Source: Okeania sp. SIO2C9
Lineage (GTDB): Bacteria; Cyanobacteriota; Cyanobacteriia; Cyanobacteriales; Microcoleaceae
Direction: 5' to 3'
Length of the DNA: 64,000 bases
Assembly (NCBI RefSeq): GCF_010672455.1
Contig: NZ_JAAHGO010000015.1
Coordinates: 62,001-126,000, forward strand
Under the pieces are notes generated by a model. That model searched no databases, had not been told where the DNA came from, and saw only the letters and a program-made list of their open reading frames with translations. The translations under genes were made by a program, and so were the position numbers. Shown piece by piece: positions 58,912-64,000 of this stretch (position 1 is its first letter; every line of letters begins with the position of its first letter).

Positions 58912-58935
58912 TTTCCTGCGGAATGCTACGCAAAC
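58912..58935 (+). repeat. Small dispersed repeat in frame inside tnpB
   Basis: Adds exactly seven codons (PAECYAN) between DDSF and TLDGS, where other TnpB proteins read DSFTLDG without interruption. Confidence 0.85.
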
Positions 58936-59427
58936 ACTCTAGATGGTTCAATATCAGTAGGTTTTGATCGCATAAAACTACCGAGAATTGGATGGATTAA
59001 AACTTATGAAATCTTGCCAGATAATGTCACTCCTAAATCTGTAACTTAAGCCAGGAAAGCTGATAGATGGTTTGTCAGTTTCAAAGTAGAAAGAGAATAT
59101 GAAATTACTGAGAAATCAGTAGATATAGTTGGTGTTGATTTAGGTATAAAATCCCTAGCTACGTTATCTACTGGTGAAGTTTTTGTTGGTGCTAAATCTT
59201 ACAAAAAGTTAGAGTCTAAACTATCACGACTGCAATACCGCTCGCAGGCATAAGACTAAGTTTTCCAATAACTGGAAAAAAGCACAGCTAAAAATAGCGA
59301 GACTACACAGTAAAATAGCTAACATCAGGAAAGATACATTACATAAACTAACCACCTATTTGGCTAAAAACCACAGTCAAATAGTAATAGAAGACTTAAA
59401 TGTATCAGGCATGATGTCAAATCACAA

Positions 59428-59455
59428 GTAGGGGCGATTCGCGAATCGCCCCTAC
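59428..59455. repeat. 28-bp perfect palindrome inserted in tnpB
   Basis: GTAGGGGCGATTCG and its exact mirror complement, placed after SGMMSNHK of the tnpB pseudogene where the frame is lost. Confidence 0.85.
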
Positions 59456-59952
59456 AAAGGCTGTTGGGTCCATGGGTTTTTATGAGTTTCGTAGACAGTT
59501 AGAGTACAAGTGTGAGTTATACAGTTCTGAGTTAATCGTTGTTGATAGATGGTTTCCTAGCTCTAAGACTTGCAGTAGGTGTCGTGAGGTGAAACAGTCT
59601 CTGTCTTTATCGGAGCGTGTATTCAATTGTGAGCATTGCGGTTTCAGTTGCGATTGCTCCGCAACGCTAGCGCGTTTCGCGTCAGCGTTGCAAAGCAAAC
59701 GACCGTGACAGCCTGTGGACTGGATAACGCCGACGTTGCCAGATAGAAACAGGAATAGAACAGACTATCTAGAGATAATCATAGATTTATATAGATAATT
59801 GTAGGTTTCTAAGAACCGAGAATAGTTATAATTGAGTTTAGTAATTTATAGCAGATTGAAGGTAAATGAGATACAAATATGAATGGTAAAGTGAATGCAA
59901 GTGCGGGCATCTTGCCCACGACTGGTGTACCTCACTAATATGGAATACGCTG

Positions 59953-60057
59953 TATAGCAGTCGAAGCAAAGGTTAGGACAGATAAAAAGCTTAAAACTCA
60001 GATAACGTAATACTTTTCCTTCTTCCTTCTTCCCTCTTCCTTCTTTCTTCTGCTATA
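59953..60057 (+). mobile_element. Family G MITE, copy 2
   Basis: Inverted ends TATAGCAG and CTGCTATA. Shares the interior AAGCTTAAAACTCAGATAAC with 30616-30703. Confidence 0.6.
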
Positions 60058-60152
60058 AAAGCTATGATGAGTATCTATAGCGTTTTCAAATGATATATCA
60101 AGCAAAAGTTGGTTATTTACTAATATTAACAAAATCCGGCAAACCTTCTTAC

Positions 60153-60280
60153 CAAAAAATGAGGGTATGTGCCTCCCCTTTTAAGGGGATGAAAAAAATA
60201 TTTAGTTCAGTATTTCAAGCCTCCGACTTCAGTCGGAGGTTCACTGATAACTGATAACTGATAACTGATAACTGAAATGA
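60153..60280 (+). repeat. Family A repeat, ATCAGTT subtype
   Basis: GTGCCTCCCCTTTTAAGGGG, then a hairpin CCTCCGACTTCAGTCGGAGG, then tandem CTGATAA. Counterpart of 38602-38728. Confidence 0.7.
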
Positions 60281-60341
60281 CCTATTGCCTGTTGCCTGTT
60301 GCCTCTTTTGGAGGAGATGTCTAATTCTCTTCCTTCCGTGC

Positions 60342-60374
<33 letters not shown>

Positions 60375-60376
60375 TC

Positions 60377-62041
60377 TTAACTACAGTGTTGCAGATAAGT
60401 TTGAGCAACGTAATCGTGGGGATTGTTCTGTAAACACTGATAGAAAAGGGATTTGGCTGACTCAGTTACTCCTTGATAGTATTGGAAAATAGCTGCTTCA
60501 AAAATCGGCTTAGTTGCCAATTTGGCCTGCTTTTGGTCATGAGGCTCGGCCTCAAATACCTCAAATACCCCTACTTTCCTAGATTTCCCTCTAACTTGCA
60601 CTTGAGCGATCGCTCGCAGGGCATACTTCATTGGTTCTTCCAGACAAGCTAAAGTATGATGAGAAATTAGAAGCGGAGTATTATATACTTTCGTTAACTG
60701 CTGGAGACGGGAAGCGAGATTAACCGTATCGCCAATGGCAGTAGTATCAATACGAAAGTTACCGCCTACCGTTCCTAACATCAACATCCCTGTATTGATT
60801 CCAATGCCAATTTCGATGGGTTTGCGGTTTGGACGTTGTCGGGTTAAGTTATATTCAGCGAGAATTTTTAACATGGTCACTGCTGTATCCACTGCATAAT
60901 CGGCACTTCTTTCAAACAGTGCCATGATTTCATCACCAATATATTTATCAATAAAACCACCATTTTCAATAATTGCAGGTTCCATACGTCGGAGATAGCC
61001 ATTAATAAACTTAAATGTATCTTTTGGAGTCATCTGCTCTGAAAGTGTTGTGAAAGCACGAATATCGGAAAACAACACTGACATTTGTTTCTGGACGCAC
61101 TCCCCTAGTTGAATCTCACTGATACTTTTGCGAGCAAGAGATTGGAGAAATTGACGGGGAACAAACCTGGATAAGGCTTCATTGAGTTCAAACAATTCTC
61201 TAGTGTACTTTTCTCGTTCGTCTTCCGCTTGTTTACGATCGCTAATATCTTGGAAAGCAGCGATCGCCTGAGAAATCCGGCCTGTTTCATCCCGAATAGG
61301 TGTAGTCGAAATTTCGATCGGGATAATCCGATCTGGGTGATGAATTTCTATGTCCTCACAATGAAGCGTTTCTCCCGCCAGCGAACGTACAATTGGCAGT
61401 TGCTCTGAAGGATACAATTGTTTAGTTTCTACTTGATAAATTTTAAAAGTATCCGAAAGCTTTTCAATTTGAGCATCGGGTAAAACGTCTAACTTGAGTA
61501 ATTCCTTAGCTTTCTGATTAGCATAGGTAAGTTTTCCGGTCACATCGTGAACCGAGACACCAATTGGCATCGCCTCCAAAAACTGAGTCAGGCGACGTTC
61601 ATTTTCCCGCAGTTGAGCATTTTGTCGTTCGAGTTGTTTCACCCGCAAGTACTTACTGAGTGCTTCCTTAATTGTCAGATTGAGATCCGTTGTATCCCAG
61701 GGTTTAGTAATATAACGGTAGAGATTAGCTGAATTCACAGCATTTCCCACTGCATCTACTCCAGCTTGACCCGTCAGCATAACCTTCAAGATATCTGGAT
61801 ATTGAAGATGAATCTGACTCAGAAGTTCATCTCCTTTGATACCAGGCATTAATTGATCGGAAATCACTACAGCAACTTCTATTCCTTCAGCCTGCAATTC
61901 CCCTAAAATTTCGAGCGCCTCTTCACCACTTTCAGCAGCTTCAATATCATAATTTTGACCAAAGTTTCGTTGTAACTCTTCAGAAAGACTTTCCAAAACC
62001 ATCGGTTCATCATCTACTAAAAGAATTGCTAGTTCGTTCAT
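60377..62041 (-). CDS. Response regulator with PAS and adenylate cyclase domains
   Basis: 554 residues in three parts. Receiver domain at the start ([13 protein letters not shown]; phospho-acceptor Asp in [19 protein letters not shown] and YITKPW). A PAS domain with PAC ([31 protein letters not shown]). A class III nucleotide cyclase with [17 protein letters not shown] (metal Asp), [16 protein letters not shown] (substrate Lys) and [17 protein letters not shown] (Asp/Thr side). The Lys and Asp/Thr pair favour ATP, so the output is probably cAMP. Its ATG overlaps the stop of the lone receiver gene by 4 bp, indicating an operon. Confidence 0.93.
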   Translation of the reverse strand: MNELAILLVDDEPMVLESLSEELQRNFGQNYDIEAAESGEEALEILGELQAEGIEVAVVISDQLMPGIKGDELLSQIHLQYPDILKVMLTGQAGVDAVGNAVNSANLYRYITKPWDTTDLNLTIKEALSKYLRVKQLERQNAQLRENERRLTQFLEAMPIGVSVHDVTGKLTYANQKAKELLKLDVLPDAQIEKLSDTFKIYQVETKQLYPSEQLPIVRSLAGETLHCEDIEIHHPDRIIPIEISTTPIRDETGRISQAIAAFQDISDRKQAEDEREKYTRELFELNEALSRFVPRQFLQSLARKSISEIQLGECVQKQMSVLFSDIRAFTTLSEQMTPKDTFKFINGYLRRMEPAIIENGGFIDKYIGDEIMALFERSADYAVDTAVTMLKILAEYNLTRQRPNRKPIEIGIGINTGMLMLGTVGGNFRIDTTAIGDTVNLASRLQQLTKVYNTPLLISHHTLACLEEPMKYALRAIAQVQVRGKSRKVGVFEVFEAEPHDQKQAKLATKPIFEAAIFQYYQGVTESAKSLFYQCLQNNPHDYVAQTYLQHCS

Positions 62042-62433
62042 ACTGACTCAAGGGCTGTCGTGATAATTTTAATCAACTCTGCTTCCCGCCACGGTTTATA
62101 GATACAGGAGTAAAGATTAGCTTCTTCCTTGGCTCGTTGAATCGCCGACTCATCAGCTTGTCCAGTTAACATAATTGTTTTAATATCACCAAATCGCTGA
62201 TGGACTTGAACTAAAAACTCATCCCCTCGCATTCCAGGCATTAGCCAGTCAGAGACAATCACCACAATTTTGACTCCTTCCTCATCTAGCTCTTCGAGAA
62301 TTTCTAGGGCTTCCTCAGCACTTTCGGCTGCCTCGTACACAAATTCCTCGCCAAAGTAACGGCTAATTTGTTCTTGAAGGGTTTCCAGAATAACAGTTTC
62401 ATCATCAACACACAGAATAGCTGCTTCAGTCAT
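62038..62433 (-). CDS. Single-domain response regulator
   Basis: 131 residues, just a receiver: [18 protein letters not shown], phospho-acceptor Asp in [30 protein letters not shown] and [13 protein letters not shown]. It is very similar to the receiver of the next gene ([15 protein letters not shown]), so one may derive from the other. As it has no output domain it probably relays phosphate. Overlaps the cyclase gene by 4 bp; 130 bp follow the histidine kinase. Confidence 0.94.
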   Translation of the reverse strand: MTEAAILCVDDETVILETLQEQISRYFGEEFVYEAAESAEEALEILEELDEEGVKIVVIVSDWLMPGMRGDEFLVQVHQRFGDIKTIMLTGQADESAIQRAKEEANLYSCIYKPWREAELIKIITTALESV

Positions 62434-62560
62434 AACATTCTAGGAGTAAATGGCCAATTTTTAGGAGGTTAAATATTTTACATCTTTAATTTATAAATTA
62501 TATAAGTAATAGGACTATAGAGAAGATTTTTACCTCAATTATTTGGTAAGTTCTGTTACT

Positions 62561-64000
62561 CTAAGCTTGATTGTATATGCCGTTGTCTGTTAACTCAATG
62601 GGAATAGTCACAGTAAAAGTAGTTTTACCAACAACAGATGTAAAATCAATCTTTCCTTGATGTTTGTCAATAATCTTTTTGACAATTTCCAACCCTAAAC
62701 CACTACCTTCTCCAGCAGCTTTTGTCGTAAAGAAAGGTTGAAAGATTTTATCCTGAATGTCTAGGGGTATACCAGCTCCAGAATCTGTCACTTCCACTAC
62801 AATATCTTGATTTTCTACCTGCACTTGGATTTCTATTTTTCCCTTTCCATCCATCGCTTGAATTGCATTATGAATCAAGTTTGTCCATACTTGCACTAAT
62901 TCATCAGCATAGCAAAGAATCTCTGGAATATTTTGATAGTTGCGAACCACATCCACACCCTTTTTTAAATAGTTGTGATACAACTCCAACACAGTTTCAA
63001 TACCGTCAGTAATCTGAACTAACTGTTTTTCTCCACTGTGGTCGTAACGGGCGTAACTCTTGAGAGCAAAGACAATTTTAGAAGCTCTTTCCACAGCGTT
63101 GTTAATATTTTTGCTGTTGGTGTGGAGGCGGGCAATATCGTAGGCTATTTGCACTATTTGGTGAACTTGCGGAGTTTGCAGTAAAGATATTTGAGATGCC
63201 AAACTATGATGTAATCCGGCTTCGGTTAGTAGGTGAGCTAGTTGTTTGGCATTGGTAATGTTGTTAGATTGAAGTTGTTGAGTGAGTGTGCGTTTAATTT
63301 GACGTTTCTCCCTGGTACTGAGACTGGTTTGGTTACTAACAGCAAGTTGTAGGAAACTGAAAAAGTCGGTTTGTTGTTGTGGGTTAAGCTGGGGCAATAG
63401 TTGAGGTAGTTGAGATAAGGATGCTTCTAGGGCTTTGTCAGTGTTACCAATGGCGGCACGAATGGCTCCCAGGGGTGTGTTAATTTCATGGGCAATTCCG
63501 GCGACCAGTTGTCCGAGGGCTGCCATTTTTTCTGATTGAATTAATTCATTTTGGGTGGTTTTGAGTTTGTTGAGGGTATTTTTTAATTCCTGGGTGCGCG
63601 AGGCCACTTGATTTTCTAACGTTTGGTTGTAGTCTTCCAGAATCTTCTGAGCTTGCTTGCGATCGCTAATATCTTGGAAAGCTGCAATAGCATAGGAAAT
63701 CTTACCTGTCTCATCAAAAATTGGTGTGCTGGAAACTTCTAAGGGAATTATCTTATCTGATTGGTGAAGTTCTAAATCATCTGCTTTGGCAGTTTCACCA
63801 ACCAGGGAACGCGATATCGGCAGTCGCTCGGTGGGGTATAAATCCTGGGAGTCGGCACGATAAACTTGATATGCTTCTGCAATTTGTTCGGTTGTAGCTT
63901 TGGGTGAAATGTTGATGCCTAATAACTTTTGTCCTGTCTGGTTGACATAGTGGAGTTGTCCAGTGGTCGTGTGGACAGCTACACCCACAGGCATGGCCTC
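62561..64000 (-). CDS. PAS sensor histidine kinase, 5' end beyond the window
   Basis: At least 479 residues. The frame continues upstream (EA before MPVGVAVHTTTGQLHYVN), and the neighbour's parallel [11 protein letters not shown] supports that the start lies outside. PAS/PAC domain ending [11 protein letters not shown], coiled coil, phospho-acceptor H-box AALGQLVAGIAHEINTPLGA, and ATPase with N-box LVQVWTNLIHNAIQAMDGK, G1 VEVTDSGAGIP and G2 GEGSGLGLEIVKKI. It should phosphorylate the two receivers encoded behind it. Confidence 0.93.
   Translation of the reverse strand, partial: EAMPVGVAVHTTTGQLHYVNQTGQKLLGINISPKATTEQIAEAYQVYRADSQDLYPTERLPISRSLVGETAKADDLELHQSDKIIPLEVSSTPIFDETGKISYAIAAFQDISDRKQAQKILEDYNQTLENQVASRTQELKNTLNKLKTTQNELIQSEKMAALGQLVAGIAHEINTPLGAIRAAIGNTDKALEASLSQLPQLLPQLNPQQQTDFFSFLQLAVSNQTSLSTREKRQIKRTLTQQLQSNNITNAKQLAHLLTEAGLHHSLASQISLLQTPQVHQIVQIAYDIARLHTNSKNINNAVERASKIVFALKSYARYDHSGEKQLVQITDGIETVLELYHNYLKKGVDVVRNYQNIPEILCYADELVQVWTNLIHNAIQAMDGKGKIEIQVQVENQDIVVEVTDSGAGIPLDIQDKIFQPFFTTKAAGEGSGLGLEIVKKIIDKHQGKIDFTSVVGKTTFTVTIPIELTDNGIYNQA

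Larger units (their letters stand above)
58565..59746 (+). pseudogene. tnpB: TnpB (IS605 OrfB) gene, second decayed copy
   Basis: Starts MLLGFKTELCPNNQQKTLLA and ends VTACGLDNADVAR. In between, in changing frames: YALRYLSSAWKRCFTKMSG, IKLPRIGWIKTYE, RuvC-I VDIVGVDLGIKSLATLS, VIEDLNVSGMMSNHK, WFPSSKTCSRC and the second zinc cysteines in CEHCGFSCDC. It carries three foreign insertions: a 21-bp in-frame repeat (58912-58935), a 28-bp palindrome (59428-59455), and GC-rich debris in the last zinc/RuvC-III part. Confidence 0.88.

Overview
The window comes from a filamentous, AT-rich, repeat-loaded cyanobacterium. The evidence is psbV next to psbV2, cruF and cruG for myxol-glycoside synthesis, a cyanoexosortase B with PEP-CTERM proteins, an ECF-type SigG-like factor, dispersed GCGATCGC (HIP1) sites and tandem heptanucleotide repeats. 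The style resembles Trichodesmium/Okeania/Moorea-type Oscillatoriales, but the genus is inferred only.

Layout. 0.1-3.1 kb: recA with an IS605-derived miniature element and two back-to-back MITEs. 3.3-11.1 kb: export and polysaccharide block (sugar aminotransferase, cyanoexosortase B, its partner protein, a Wza-like porin, a Wzc/CpsD-like protein). 11.1-12.6 kb: transposase remnants. 12.9-18.0 kb: housekeeping block on the minus strand (rhomboid, psbV2, psbV, accD, prepilin peptidase). 18.2-20.6 kb: wrecked group II intron, a direct duplication and an IS701-type remnant. 20.9-27.3 kb: two PEP-CTERM proteins and a large AAA/WD40 protein whose 3' end is also present as a broken duplicate. 27.8-34.1 kb: pyrB, moaE, sigma/anti-sigma pair, a broken gamma-glutamylcyclotransferase, a VOC protein. 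34.8-41.0 kb: yqeG, mltG, DUF3727, ruvX, GNAT. 41.2-42.7 kb: an inactivated IsrB-type (HNH-less IscB) RNA-guided nickase gene with its probable omega RNA. 42.7-47.8 kb: CofE-like protein, cruF, cruG. 47.9-59.8 kb: accessory zone with two related glutamine/asparagine-rich proteins, a beheaded dynamin-like GTPase, a 5'-truncated NHLP-type ABC exporter, two dead tnpB genes, a plasmid-like ribbon-helix-helix locus and a MauE/thioredoxin protein. 60.4-64 kb: a two-component cluster with a PAS/adenylate cyclase response regulator, a lone receiver and a PAS histidine kinase that runs off the window.

How the genes fit together. Cyanoexosortase B, its associated protein and the polysaccharide exporter form one cell-surface sorting and secretion locus, and the two PEP-CTERM proteins 10-15 kb away are plausible substrates. 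PsbV supports photosystem II. CruF and CruG finish a glycosylated carotenoid. SigG-like factor and anti-sigma form a stress switch. The 3' signalling genes form one phosphorelay that probably ends in cAMP.

The most striking content is non-coding. At least seven repeat families have copied themselves through the window, several caught with intact target duplications or with an uninterrupted sister sequence present in the same window. These include a roughly 21-bp micro-insertion (three exact before/after pairs), MITEs with 6-bp duplications of the TAATTA type, MITEs nested in or abutting MITEs, a 92-bp MITE with CAGGACTTA ends, 28-bp perfect palindromes planted in IS605 sequences, and headless IS605 right ends. 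I saw no tRNA, rRNA or CRISPR array.
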